From Desemzia sp045528445 (lineage in GTDB: Bacteria; Bacillota; Bacilli; Lactobacillales; Carnobacteriaceae): a DNA stretch of 64,000 nt. This document shows, piece by piece, positions 34,832 to 44,377 of the stretch (the stretch's first letter is position 1; each line of letters begins with the position of its first letter). The translations under genes and the position numbers were made by a program. The notes below the pieces were generated by a model. The model was not told the DNA's origin and ran no database searches. It saw only the letters and a list, made by a program, of their open reading frames with translations. The stretch is from NCBI RefSeq assembly GCF_045528445.1, contig NZ_JBGQQU010000010.1, positions 1 through 64,000 of the forward strand, read 5' to 3'.

Positions 34832-35743
34832 TTACAATATCAAAGCCAAAGCTCCTGTCATAAGAATCAACGAAATCAAGATACTACTGGAAGATAAAAA
34901 ACCAGAAAGAGAGGGTTTATTACCGTAAACGACCATGTTGATGGTGGAAACAGTCCCGATTGGTGCTAGTGCCAATAAAACTAAAGATAACCGAACAATG
35001 TCTGGTAACGGCAACACAAAGTAAAAGACTAACGCTAGTAAAATCCCTAAAGTATAGCGGGTAAACAGCAATTGAATCACTTTTCTCAAATCTATCCGAG
35101 GAATATTAAAATCCAAATAGAGCCCAATCATAAACATCGACAAGAAAGCATTTCCGCTGGCAAAAAGATCAATAACTGAGAGGACATTTTCAGGAATGGT
35201 GAAGTTGATCAGTGCTAATAGAATCATAATGATATAAGTCGAAAAAGAAGGAGAGCGGAAAAGACGGAAAATAACTTCTTTAGGACCTCTTTTTCCGCGA
35301 TGTTGCCCCAACATTTTATCTGCCAACAAGGGAGTCCCGCCAAACAGCATTAAAGCATTCCCAGAATCAAAACTGCCGATAAACGGAATAGCTTCGGGAA
35401 AGAACCCTTGTACAAAAGGGATCGTGAAATTTCCGATATTATAACCAGCCTGACTAAACATCATCAAGGCCTGATCTGCTGTTTGTCTTTTTCGCCAAAT
35501 CAATCCTCCAATAGTAACCAGCCCTATATTTGTTAATAACCCTAAAGCAATCATCATTATCAAGGTGCTGGTTATTTGCACCCCGTTAAAACCTAATATA
35601 ATAGTGGCTGGCAATGTTAAATTTAAAATAATTTTAGAAATTGTGTGCCCATCTTTTTCTTCTAACAATCCTTTTGTTTTAAAAAGATAAGCAACTAAAA
35701 TCACACTTAAGAAACTGATTGCTTGCGTAAGTACAGCACCCAC
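34832..35743 (-). CDS. AEC (auxin efflux carrier) family transporter
   Basis: Membrane transporter of 303 residues with about ten helices. The N-terminal half has FKTKGLLEEKDGHTISKIILNLTLPATIILGF, the family signature, and the C-terminal half has LVLLALAPIGTVSTINMVVYG. Bacterial members include malate permeases (MleP) and other organic-anion carriers; the substrate here is unknown, and no malolactic gene is nearby. The start ATG lies at 35743. Translation begins shortly after an imperfect TTGTAC/GTACAA dyad at 35828-35851 that might be its operator. Confidence 0.8.
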   Translation of the reverse strand: MGAVLTQAISFLSVILVAYLFKTKGLLEEKDGHTISKIILNLTLPATIILGFNGVQITSTLIMMIALGLLTNIGLVTIGGLIWRKRQTADQALMMFSQAGYNIGNFTIPFVQGFFPEAIPFIGSFDSGNALMLFGGTPLLADKMLGQHRGKRGPKEVIFRLFRSPSFSTYIIMILLALINFTIPENVLSVIDLFASGNAFLSMFMIGLYLDFNIPRIDLRKVIQLLFTRYTLGILLALVFYFVLPLPDIVRLSLVLLALAPIGTVSTINMVVYGNKPSLSGFLSSSSILISLILMTGALALIL

Positions 35744-36236
35744 TAATATTTCAACTCCTTTTTCCAGTAATAAAAACCTTTTAGAGTCATCTTACAGGAA
35801 GAAAAAGAAAATTCCTATTAGAACTTTTTGTACAATAGTTATTAAGTACAATGTTGTCTTTTATTGGAAATCAATCGTTAGTGAAAAATAAAAAATGCAC
35901 TTACTATTTGTTACTTTAACTGTTTGTTTTTTCTGGTCCAAAAAATGTATGTAAAAATATTGAAAACATTGAACTGAATGAGCTCTCTGAAAAAATTAAC
36001 TATTTTTATAATATTCGTTATGTTTATTGTGATTTTTTTATTTTAAAAGACTATTTCTCCTTTATGCTTTTTCCTGTGAGCATTTTTGTTTTGGAAAAAA
36101 CACTTGTGTTACTTTTTATTTAGAAAGCGGTTTTTTTTATATTCAATTTTCTTGAATGATTACCGCCTAAGTTTGCAGGTTGTTGTTTGGGGCAAAAACT
36201 GGTCGCTATAGGTGAAAAAATAGAAGGAATAAGAAT
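35744..36236. other. 493-bp divergent intergenic region
   Basis: Very AT-rich DNA between divergent genes, so it should contain both promoters. The only structure I see is the dyad TTGTAC..GTACAA at 35828-35851 and the adhesin RBS AGAAGGAA. No ORF is supported. Confidence 0.5.
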
Positions 36237-39200
36237 ATGAGAAGAAAGTCGTACGATTACAGAAAGAAAATGGACAATAATAGAAAGATACATAGACAAA
36301 AAATTAAAAGAATGGTTGCATCTTCAGCAGTAGCGTCTGCGCTAGTTTTCCAGCCATTCGTTCCTGTTATTCAAAATGGACAGTTGATAGGATTTGCAGA
36401 AGATACAGCTTCAGCTGCGACTTTGGCGGAAGTTGGGTTGTTAAGAGATGTGGCTGTTAGTGGGAGTCTAGGAAATCTAGAAGGAACTGGTCCTTATAAT
36501 TTGAATTTATCGTTAACAGGAACTGGATTAGCAGATGTTGAGTTAGTTAATCCACAAACAGTAGCGGTGTTTCACGCACCAGAATTAGCAGGAGATTTAA
36601 TAGAAAACAATCCAACCGCACAAGTTAACGTAGAACTATTGCCTATTAATGCTTCTTCTATTCCAGGACTAGGAAATGCTTTAGACGGGATAACTGGCAA
36701 CTTAAATTCAGTTGTTGGTGATTTAGTATCTGCAGTAGATGTCATATTAAGTAATCCCCTTACTTCGCCTCTAATAGATGTTCAAGGACTAGATGAACTT
36801 GAGGGAGCTTTAGCTGCATTAAATAATTTAGATAGTACGGTTTTTAATATTCTTGAGTACAATGCCACTGCTCCTGCTGTTGTGAATACGGAGGATGGAA
36901 TTGTTACTGTCGATTTTTCTGAAGGTCTAGGAAATCATTTAAATTCAGCGGTTAATGATGTTGTAGAACCCTTACTGCAAGATGTAGCAGATGCTATTGA
37001 GAATTTAGACATTGAGTTGTTGAGTGGAACAATAAGCGTTCCGTTAGCTCCAGTTCAAGCTTTGTTACAGCCAGTGTTAGATCTAGTTAATAATATAGCA
37101 GATGGTACAACAAACTTAACTAGTGGCTTAGTTTCTGCACAAGTTATAGGTAGAACTACTGTCTCAGTAGATGTTGCAGTAGAACGAGATACTGATGCTA
37201 CTGGCTTAGTTTCTATTTCCGGTTCAGCGATTAACGCGGGTACTAATGTGATTGATGCTGAGTTATTAAGCGATCTAGATGGTGTAACCCAAGTTGCATT
37301 TCCAGCAGATACGACCGCACCCGAAGTGCCAATTGTAAACGAAGTAACCAGTGAAGCAACAGAAGTCACCGGGACAGCAGAACCAGGTTCGACAGTTACA
37401 GTGAATTTGCCAGGCGGTGTAACAACGATAGGCACTACAAATGAGGAAGGCGCATTTTCTGCCCCAATTCCAGAAGGCGTGGATTTAGTTGGTGGGGAAA
37501 CATTGACTGTTATAGCAACAGACGAAGCGGGAAATCCGTCAGATCCAGCAACTGTTAACGTAGTAGATACAACTGCACCAGAAACACCAACTATTGACCG
37601 AGTGACCACAGATTCGACAGTAATTACAGGAACAGCAGAACCTAATTCGAATATCACAGTGACTTTACCAAACGGTCAGAAGATAGTGGGAACGACGAAT
37701 GCAGACGGTGTGTACTCTGCATCCATTCCAGCAGCTATAGATTTAATGGGTAATGAAACGATAACTGTTGTAGCGGCAGATGCAGCAGGTAATGAATCTG
37801 GTCCAGCAACCACCGTAGTAGTAGACCTATTAGATGAAACACCACCAGCAGCTCCGGACGTGAATGAAGTAACCAGTGAAGATACCGAAATCACAGGAAC
37901 AGCAGAACCGAATTCAACGGTTACAGTTGAATTTCCAACTGGGGAAACAGCTGAAGGAGTGACAAACGCAGGAGGAGCATTTACCGTAGCTATACCAGAA
38001 GAGGTAGATTTGGTAGGTGGCGAAGAACTTCTATTAGTAGCGACTGACGTTGCAGATAATGATTCCGACCCAACGGCAGTTACAGTCACAGATGCCACAG
38101 CACCCGCAGCACCAATAATTGATCCAGTAGGTGATGATGTGACAGAAATTACTGGAGAAACCGAACCAGGATCAGCTGTCACTGTTACCTTGCCTGATGG
38201 TGAAGAAGTTACAGAAACAACTGATGAGGATGGTAACTTTGTAGTAACACTGCCAGAAGGTACAGAACTAGAAGTAGGCGATATTCTGACAGTGATTGCG
38301 ACAGATGAAGCTGGGAATGCTTCCGATGCTGCGGAAGTAACGGTAGAAGATTTATCTCTTCCAGTTATTTCAGAAATTGAAGATTTAAGTGCCTTAGAAA
38401 AACAACCTATCACAGATATTGTAGTGGAAGTTAACGAAGAGAGTGAAGTTACAACAGCTGGCTTGCCATCAGGCTTGAGTTATGATGAAGCGAGTGGGTT
38501 AATCACAGGCACATCAGTCATTGAAGAGTGGGGTACAGAAGAAGAGGAACGTCCATTTACAGTTACCGTTACAGCAATCGATCCAGCAGATAATGCAGGC
38601 ACTGAGGAGTTTGTCTTAACCATTCAACGTGATACCGATGGAGACGGGATTCCTGATATAGAAGATACAGACGATGACAATGATGGTGTAAGTGACGGCG
38701 ACGAAGAAGATGCAGGAACAGAACCAAAAGATGAAACAGATTTCCCGGAAGATATTGATCCAGATACCACAGCACCAATTGTTACAGCAATTGATGATAT
38801 TACAGTTATAGAAGGGCTGGATATTGAAGACATTGGGGTAGAAACGGATGATGAAACTAGTGTAGTCACAGTAGATGGCTTACCAGCAGGTTTAGACTTT
38901 GATGCAGAAACGGATAGAATTTTTGGAGCTCCTGTAATTGAAGATTGGGAAGCAGATGAAGAAGAACGGACAGTCGATGTTAGTGTTGCCGCTATGGATC
39001 ATTCTGGAAACGAGTCAGAAGCTGAAGAGTTTGCCATTACGATCCAACGCGACACAGATCGCGATGGGATTCCAGACAGTGAAGATGAAGATGATGATGG
39101 AGACGGATTTACTGATGAGGAAGAAATCGAAAATGGAACAGATCCAAAAGATGAAACAGACTTCCCAGATGTTATTGCACCAGATGCACCAGTTATTGAA

Positions 39201-40529
39201 GGTATAACTAGTGAAGATACTGAAGTAGCAGGATCGGCAGAACCAAATTCAGAAGTCATTGTTACTTTACCAAATGGAGATACAGTGACTGGTATAACAG
39301 ATGAGAATGGTAATTTTGTAGTAGTATTGCCTGAAGACCTAGATTTAACGGGCGGAGAAGTATTAGAAGTAGTGGTAGTGGTAGTTGATGAAGCTGGCAA
39401 CACTTCTGAGGTAACACCAATTACAGTCAGTGACATGACTGCTCCAATTATTGTAGAAGTCGAAGATCAAACAGTTGTGGAAGGTTTACCAATTGAAGAC
39501 ATCGAAGTCGTCGTAGAAAATCCAGGCGAAGAAGAAACACCATCTGTAGTCTCAGAATTACAGGCCTTCAGTTTGATTCAACCATTTGCAGCACCTATAC
39601 AATCAGTAGGAGTTGTTGACTTGCCAGATGGAGTTTCATTTGACCCAGAAACTATGGTGATTAGTGGTACTCCGGTTGTGAGTGACTGGGCAGCTGATGA
39701 GGAAGAGCGTGACTTTGTGGCAACAGTTGTTGCTAGAGATGCAGCGGGGAATGAAGCTGCAGATACGTTTACGATCACTGTCCAACGCGATACGGATGGA
39801 GATGGAGATCCGGATGTGACGGATCCAGATGACGACAATGATGGAGCAACAGATGAAGAAGAAATCGAAGCAGGAACAGATCCAAAAGATGAGACAGATG
39901 TTCCAGAAGATGTAGATATGGTAGCTCCAGTAATTTCAATTATTGAAGATCTGACAGCTATAGAAAATCAACCTATTGAAGATATTTTGGTAGAAGTTAA
40001 TGAACCAAGTGCAGTAGTCGTAGATGGTTTGCCTTCAGGAGTTTCATTTGATGAAGAAACAGGGCTTATCAGTGGGGCTCCCGCGATTGGAGATTGGGCT
40101 GCAGGAGAAGAAGAGCGTGGATTTGAAGTAACAGTCACAGCAACGGATGCAGCAGGTAATGAATCGTCTGAAACGTTCGCATTTGTGGTGCAACGCGATA
40201 CAGATGAAGATGGTGATCCAGATGTAACGGATCCAGACGATGACAATGATGGAGCAATCGATGAGGAAGAAGAGCAAGCCGGAACGGATCCGAGAGATGA
40301 TAATGATACTTCAGATAATACAAATGGTGGTATCAATGATCCATCTGATGGCAATAATCAAGGTGGAGACAACGGTTCTTTCAGTGGAGATGGTCAAGAC
40401 CAAGCTACACTTCCACAAACAGGGGAATCTCAAAACATCTTCACTATGATCAGCGGATTTGTAATGGCCTCTCTTGGTGCAGTAATGCTAGCATTGAAAA
40501 AGAAAAAAGGGTTGAACAAAAAGAAATAA
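36237..40529 (+). CDS. LPXTG-anchored multidomain adhesin
   Basis: Cell-wall surface protein of 1430 residues. An N-terminal signal region (residues 1-60, with a basic head and a hydrophobic VASSAVASALVFQPF segment) leads to a non-repetitive adhesive-type domain (about 65-355). Five Ig-like modules of about 85 residues (motif TGTAEPNSTVTV) stand near 360-700 and 990-1065. Four putative Ig modules (IEDLTAIENQPIEDI.., GLPSGVSFDEETGLISG) each end in an acidic, thrombospondin-3-like stretch (RDTDGDGIPDIEDTDDDNDG) that should bind calcium. The C-terminus is LPQTGE at residue 1392, a membrane helix and KKKKGLNKKK. A sortase gene follows 113 bp downstream. The ligand is unknown. Confidence 0.9.
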   Translation: MRRKSYDYRKKMDNNRKIHRQKIKRMVASSAVASALVFQPFVPVIQNGQLIGFAEDTASAATLAEVGLLRDVAVSGSLGNLEGTGPYNLNLSLTGTGLADVELVNPQTVAVFHAPELAGDLIENNPTAQVNVELLPINASSIPGLGNALDGITGNLNSVVGDLVSAVDVILSNPLTSPLIDVQGLDELEGALAALNNLDSTVFNILEYNATAPAVVNTEDGIVTVDFSEGLGNHLNSAVNDVVEPLLQDVADAIENLDIELLSGTISVPLAPVQALLQPVLDLVNNIADGTTNLTSGLVSAQVIGRTTVSVDVAVERDTDATGLVSISGSAINAGTNVIDAELLSDLDGVTQVAFPADTTAPEVPIVNEVTSEATEVTGTAEPGSTVTVNLPGGVTTIGTTNEEGAFSAPIPEGVDLVGGETLTVIATDEAGNPSDPATVNVVDTTAPETPTIDRVTTDSTVITGTAEPNSNITVTLPNGQKIVGTTNADGVYSASIPAAIDLMGNETITVVAADAAGNESGPATTVVVDLLDETPPAAPDVNEVTSEDTEITGTAEPNSTVTVEFPTGETAEGVTNAGGAFTVAIPEEVDLVGGEELLLVATDVADNDSDPTAVTVTDATAPAAPIIDPVGDDVTEITGETEPGSAVTVTLPDGEEVTETTDEDGNFVVTLPEGTELEVGDILTVIATDEAGNASDAAEVTVEDLSLPVISEIEDLSALEKQPITDIVVEVNEESEVTTAGLPSGLSYDEASGLITGTSVIEEWGTEEEERPFTVTVTAIDPADNAGTEEFVLTIQRDTDGDGIPDIEDTDDDNDGVSDGDEEDAGTEPKDETDFPEDIDPDTTAPIVTAIDDITVIEGLDIEDIGVETDDETSVVTVDGLPAGLDFDAETDRIFGAPVIEDWEADEEERTVDVSVAAMDHSGNESEAEEFAITIQRDTDRDGIPDSEDEDDDGDGFTDEEEIENGTDPKDETDFPDVIAPDAPVIEGITSEDTEVAGSAEPNSEVIVTLPNGDTVTGITDENGNFVVVLPEDLDLTGGEVLEVVVVVVDEAGNTSEVTPITVSDMTAPIIVEVEDQTVVEGLPIEDIEVVVENPGEEETPSVVSELQAFSLIQPFAAPIQSVGVVDLPDGVSFDPETMVISGTPVVSDWAADEEERDFVATVVARDAAGNEAADTFTITVQRDTDGDGDPDVTDPDDDNDGATDEEEIEAGTDPKDETDVPEDVDMVAPVISIIEDLTAIENQPIEDILVEVNEPSAVVVDGLPSGVSFDEETGLISGAPAIGDWAAGEEERGFEVTVTATDAAGNESSETFAFVVQRDTDEDGDPDVTDPDDDNDGAIDEEEEQAGTDPRDDNDTSDNTNGGINDPSDGNNQGGDNGSFSGDGQDQATLPQTGESQNIFTMISGFVMASLGAVMLALKKKKGLNKKK

Positions 40530-40569
40530 AGTCAGTAGATAGTATGATAACTTAATGCAAATACAATCA

Positions 40570-40610
40570 GGAGGCAAAACTCAGGAATTAAACCACCTTG
40601 TTTTGTCTCC
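40570..40610 (+). other. Hairpin between adhesin and sortase genes
   Basis: GGAGGCAAAAC pairs with GTTTTGTCTCC with one wobble around a 19-nt loop. No T-run follows, so it may be a weak attenuator or an mRNA stabiliser rather than a full terminator. Confidence 0.5.
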
Positions 40611-40642
40611 AAATTGTTATTTTATGGCAGAAGTGAAAGTAA

Positions 40643-41380
40643 GTGAGCGTGAATATGAAAAAGAGGACAGAGAAGAAAAAAAATAAGAAGCAGTGGCTCA
40701 ATGGAGTATGGATTATTTTACTAATTGTCGGACTATTGTTGATATTTAGCGGCCCTATTAAGAATTGGATGATCTCTAATGGTTCGCAATCATTAACGGT
40801 TGACTCGATCGATGCTAGTACTATAGAAGAAAATTATCAAAAAGATGCAGATTTTGAGTTTGATGAGGTCCAAATGCTGGATTTAGAAACAGCAGCTCTA
40901 GCCCAATTCAATAGCGACCAAATCAATGTCCTTGGCGGGATTAGTATACCTAGTGTAGGACTCAATTTGCCTATTGGAAAAGGAACTTCTTCCTACACCT
41001 TAGCTTTGACAGCGGGGACGATGAAAGAGGAGCAAGTCATGGGTGAAGGAAACTATGCTTTAGCAGGACACTATATGGAGCGTTCTGATCTACTGTTTAA
41101 GCCGTTATATAGAGTGGAGTTAGGAGACGCGGTATATTTGACCGATCTTAGTTTCATCTATGAATACGAAGTAGCAGAACAACGTATGATTGAAGCGACT
41201 GAAGTCAGTGTGTTGAATGATGTTTCAGGTGAAACAACGCTCACATTGATTACGTGTGATGAAGATGGTGTAGCTCGATTATTAACGGTAGCTGATTTTG
41301 TTCAAAAAGTTCCCGTGGAAGAGGCTTCTGCTGAAATGATAGCGGCTTTTGATTTAGACTTGAGCATTCGTTCTCGCTAA
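40643..41380 (+). CDS. srtA: Class A-type sortase
   Basis: Membrane-anchored cysteine transpeptidase that joins LPXTG proteins to peptidoglycan. A basic N-terminus (KKRTEKKKNKKQ) and one membrane helix (about residues 20-42) precede the sortase fold. Catalytic residues are His in YALAGHYMERSD, Cys in TLITCDEDG and Arg in VARLLTVADF, each in the expected order. 245 residues is normal. Immediate proximity to the LPQTGE adhesin suggests the adhesin is a substrate. The start codon is uncertain: GTG 40643 and ATG 40655 are both weakly supported, since there is no strong RBS. Housekeeping versus dedicated status cannot be decided from this window. Confidence 0.88.
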   Translation: MSVNMKKRTEKKKNKKQWLNGVWIILLIVGLLLIFSGPIKNWMISNGSQSLTVDSIDASTIEENYQKDADFEFDEVQMLDLETAALAQFNSDQINVLGGISIPSVGLNLPIGKGTSSYTLALTAGTMKEEQVMGEGNYALAGHYMERSDLLFKPLYRVELGDAVYLTDLSFIYEYEVAEQRMIEATEVSVLNDVSGETTLTLITCDEDGVARLLTVADFVQKVPVEEASAEMIAAFDLDLSIRSR

Positions 41381-41436
41381 TAGGGAAAAAATCCTACTAA
41401 CTGAAATATACTAATACAAAAAGCTTCTCGAAAATG

Positions 41437-41489
41437 TACACTCCCGAAACTATGAATGATTTGATTCAATAGTGGGAGTGTATTTTTTT
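41437..41489 (+). terminator. Terminator after the sortase gene
   Basis: TACACTCCC pairs with GGGAGTGTA, extended by ACTAT/ATAGT inside, and ends in T7. Confidence 0.82.
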
Positions 41490-41585
41490 CTATTTATTTG
41501 GCAACCCTGCTGTCATCTAAGCCTCCACTCATACTTACTAAAGTCTGTGTAATCTGTTGCCTTACTTATGGAACTCAAAATCAGT

Positions 41586-41715
41586 ACGACAAGTCAGGTA
41601 ACTCTTCGTTACCTGACTTGTGGAGGTGAAAATTTAGAGTATAAGTCAGGTTTCTCTCTTTTACCTGACTTATGAGCACCAGAATATTTCCGACAAGTCA
41701 GGTAAAGACCCTGCA
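41586..41715. repeat. Palindromic AAGTCAGGTAA repeat cluster, copy 2
   Basis: ACAAGTCAGGTAAC and GTTACCTGACTTGT form a 14-bp perfect hairpin near 41588-41620. A second imperfect pair (ATAAGTCAGGT.. with ..ACCTGACTTAT) and a half copy (ACAAGTCAGGTAA) follow. The family is the same as at 30215-30345. No ORF is supported between the sortase and MarR genes. Confidence 0.8.
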
Positions 41716-41803
41716 TCTTGTATCTTGCTGTTGCTCTGAATTTCAGATCTGCGCTAATCTTAGATGTTGACAATAAGAAAAGGCAAAAGCAACAGTTTAC
41801 CAA

Positions 41804-41857
41804 TAAAAAAGAATGTTACGCTTTCGCTCCTTTAAGAAAGCGTAATATTCTTTTTTA
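41804..41857. terminator. Symmetrical terminator-like hairpin
   Basis: AAAAAAGAATGTTACGCTTTC pairs with GAAAGCGTAATATTCTTTTTT with one mismatch. It has A and T tracts at both ends, but no gene directly upstream on either strand. Confidence 0.75.
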
Positions 41858-42000
41858 TTTAGGCTGGTAAAAATCATTTGTTGTTCTAGTGTCATTTTTG
41901 CGCATATAGTCTAGCCCATGATAGTAAAAAAGATTTTCTTGTATTTAAAGGAATGGAAGGGGAATCATTGATTTGTTGGGTTATTTATATGAAAAAAGAC

Positions 42001-42077
42001 TTGCATCAGGAAATAAAAAGGTGCATAATATTTGTTAGTGACCTAACAGTTCGGAACCTAACAGTTCGGAACCTAAC
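42001..42077 (+). promoter_or_regulatory. Promoter and tandem operator of the MarR/ABC exporter operon
   Basis: TTGCAT (42001-42006) and CATAAT (42024-42029) are 17 bp apart. Just downstream come the dyad TGTTAG-TGAC-CTAACA (42033-42048) and a 15-bp direct repeat CCTAACAGTTCGGAA at 42042 and 42057, with a third partial CCTAAC at 42072. The position right after the -10 suggests autorepression by the MarR protein. Confidence 0.72.
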
Positions 42078-42144
42078 TAGATAAAATGAACTATTTTTGA
42101 TGATTAAAGGGAATATAAATGAATTTAGTGGAGGGGGAAGGAAA

Positions 42145-42591
42145 GTGAGAGAATTTCAAAATTTCGTTAGTTTCTCACTGCAAGCTACCAGTCATCAAGT
42201 CAAATGGCTAATGGCTGCGAGGATGTCAACTATTTTAGATGATAACAGTAATATGATGCAATCTAGGATTGTTGGTTATATATACAATAACAAGGAAGAA
42301 GACATTTTCCAAAAAGATATAGAAGAGTTGCTGAAAATTCGACGTTCTACTGCGACAGGTATCTTGAATACGTTAGAAAAAAAGGGACTGATTCATCGGG
42401 TTCCTGTTAACTATGATGCTCGTCTAAAAAAATTGGTGATCACTCCAGCTGGAATTATATTTTCAGAAAAAGCTGTAAAATGTATTCATGATGTTGAAAG
42501 CCAAGTACGTTCTGGTTTAACTGAAGAAGAAATAGAAGCTTTTTTTAATACATTGAATAAAATAAAAAAAAATATCGAGGATATTGAATAA
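42145..42591 (+). CDS. MarR-family repressor of the ABC exporter
   Basis: Winged-helix repressor of about 148 residues. The helix-turn-helix region reads FQKDIEELLKIRRSTATGILNTLEKKGLIHRV and the wing is NYDARLKKLVITPAG, both standard for MarR proteins. It starts at GTG 42145, which has a clear GGAGGGGGAAGG upstream; the longer frame from 42097 adds 16 residues with no family similarity. It lies 19 bp before the first exporter gene and downstream of a tandem operator, so it probably represses itself and the exporter until an inducing drug binds. Confidence 0.85.
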   Translation: MREFQNFVSFSLQATSHQVKWLMAARMSTILDDNSNMMQSRIVGYIYNNKEEDIFQKDIEELLKIRRSTATGILNTLEKKGLIHRVPVNYDARLKKLVITPAGIIFSEKAVKCIHDVESQVRSGLTEEEIEAFFNTLNKIKKNIEDIE

Positions 42592-42610
42592 GAAGTAAGG
42601 GAGTTTATAT

Positions 42611-44377
42611 ATGATACAGTTGTTAAAATACTTAAAAGCTAAAGATTGGGGAATCGTCTTTATGATTTTCCTGTTTATTGTTGGTCAAGTCTTTTTGGAT
42701 TTGAAATTACCAGATTATATGTCTGAAATCACTGTTATGGTTCAAACACCAGGTAGTGAAACCAGCGATATTATCCAAACAGGTGGCTACATGATGTTAT
42801 GTGCCCTAGGAAGTTTGATCGCTGCTATTATTGTGAGCTTTTTTGCCACTAGACTAGCTGCTTCTTTTGCAAAAAATTTAAGAGAAAGATTGTTTGATCA
42901 AGTAGAAGGTTTTTCAATGGAAGAAATTAATGGATTTTCAACTTCCAGCTTAATTACTCGTTCAACAAACGATATCACCCAAGTTCAAATGTTTATTGCA
43001 ATGGGAATGCAAATTCTGTTCAAAGCTCCTATTATGGCTATTTGGGCACTCACTAAGATTTCCAATAAAAACTGGCAATGGACAGCTGCAACAGGAATTA
43101 CAGTAGTGGCTTTGCTAGCTGTTATTGGAGTTGTAATTGCGTTGGCTCTTCCACGCTTCAAACGTATCCAAACATTAACGGATAATTTGACAGCAGTAAC
43201 GCGTGAAAACTTGACGGGTATTCGTGTTGTCCGTGCCTATAATGCTGAAGACCATGAAGAAAGTAAATTTGAGACAGCGAATACGGCCTTGAATAAAAAT
43301 TACTTATTTACGACTCGTACAATGGCTTTAATGGCACCAAGTATGACAGCTGCAATGAATGGATTAAGTTTGGCAATTTATTGGATTGGTGCGTATTTGA
43401 TTAATGATACGCTGGATATGATGGCGCGCATCACAATTTTTAGTGATATGGTCGTCTTTTCATCTTATGCGATTCAAGTAGTCATGTCATTTGTGATGTT
43501 GACTTTTATTTTTATTCTTTTACCAAGAGCGCAAGTTTCTGCTAACCGGATCAATGAAGTATTGACTACCGCTTCATCAATCAATGATGGAACAGTTACA
43601 GAAGGAAAAGCGCATTTAGAAGGTGAAGTTGAATTCCGCGGGGTAAGTTTTAAATACCCTGATGCTTCTGAATATGTAATTAAAGATATCAACTTTGTAG
43701 CGCATAAAGGAGATACAGTTGCCTTTATTGGATCAACAGGTAGCGGAAAGAGTACGATTTTGAATCTTATACCTCGTTTTTATGATTCAACAGAAGGAGA
43801 AATTTTGGTGGATGGCGTAAACGTTAAAGAGTATACGCAAGAAGCTTTACGCAATAAAATCGGATATGTTCCGCAAAAATCTGTCTTGTTCAGCGGCACA
43901 ATTACATCGAATGTGGCATTTGGAGACAATGGTAAAGGTTCTATCTCAAAAGAGGCTGTTAAGCATGCAATCAATGTAGCCAAAGGGACTGATTTTGTTG
44001 AAAAAACAACCGATACGTATGAAGGTCATGTGGCTCAAGGCGGAAACAACTTCTCAGGTGGTCAAAAACAACGTTTGGCCATTGCTAGAGCGATTGCTCG
44101 TGATCCAGAGATTTTTATTTTCGATGATTCATTCTCTGCTTTGGACTACAAAACAGACCGCGAATTGCGTTCTCAATTGAAAGAAGAAGCAGGACATGTA
44201 ACGAACTTGATGGTTGGTCAACGAATCGGAACCATTAAAGATGCTGACACGATCATTGTATTAGATGAAGGTCGCGTTGTTGGAAAAGGAACACATCAAG
44301 AATTGCTGGCTACATGCGAAGTCTACCGCGAAATCGCTTATTCTCAGCTATCAGAGGAGGAACTTGCAAATGAGTAA
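42611..44377 (+). CDS. Heterodimeric ABC exporter subunit with degenerate ATP site
   Basis: Fused permease-ATPase of 588 residues, six membrane helices (residues 15-300), then Walker A GSTGSGKST, signature FSGGQKQR and Walker B IFIFDDSFSALD. The residue after the Walker B Asp is Asp instead of the catalytic Glu, and the switch region reads VGQRIGTI with no His in the H-loop position. That is the hallmark of the non-catalytic partner in heterodimeric exporters such as LmrCD, BmrCD or EfrCD. The next gene encodes the catalytic partner. The likely role is multidrug efflux, inferred from the family and the MarR gene. Confidence 0.88.
   Translation: MIQLLKYLKAKDWGIVFMIFLFIVGQVFLDLKLPDYMSEITVMVQTPGSETSDIIQTGGYMMLCALGSLIAAIIVSFFATRLAASFAKNLRERLFDQVEGFSMEEINGFSTSSLITRSTNDITQVQMFIAMGMQILFKAPIMAIWALTKISNKNWQWTAATGITVVALLAVIGVVIALALPRFKRIQTLTDNLTAVTRENLTGIRVVRAYNAEDHEESKFETANTALNKNYLFTTRTMALMAPSMTAAMNGLSLAIYWIGAYLINDTLDMMARITIFSDMVVFSSYAIQVVMSFVMLTFIFILLPRAQVSANRINEVLTTASSINDGTVTEGKAHLEGEVEFRGVSFKYPDASEYVIKDINFVAHKGDTVAFIGSTGSGKSTILNLIPRFYDSTEGEILVDGVNVKEYTQEALRNKIGYVPQKSVLFSGTITSNVAFGDNGKGSISKEAVKHAINVAKGTDFVEKTTDTYEGHVAQGGNNFSGGQKQRLAIARAIARDPEIFIFDDSFSALDYKTDRELRSQLKEEAGHVTNLMVGQRIGTIKDADTIIVLDEGRVVGKGTHQELLATCEVYREIAYSQLSEEELANE

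Noticed and set aside
37055..40354. Large antisense ORFs opposite the adhesin gene
   Set aside because: They are Ser/Thr-rich shadows of the acidic repeat coding sequence, without RBS or known domains.
44265..44369. Longer N-terminus of the second exporter subunit
   Set aside because: It lies entirely within the first subunit gene, while a strong RBS precedes the ATG at 44370.
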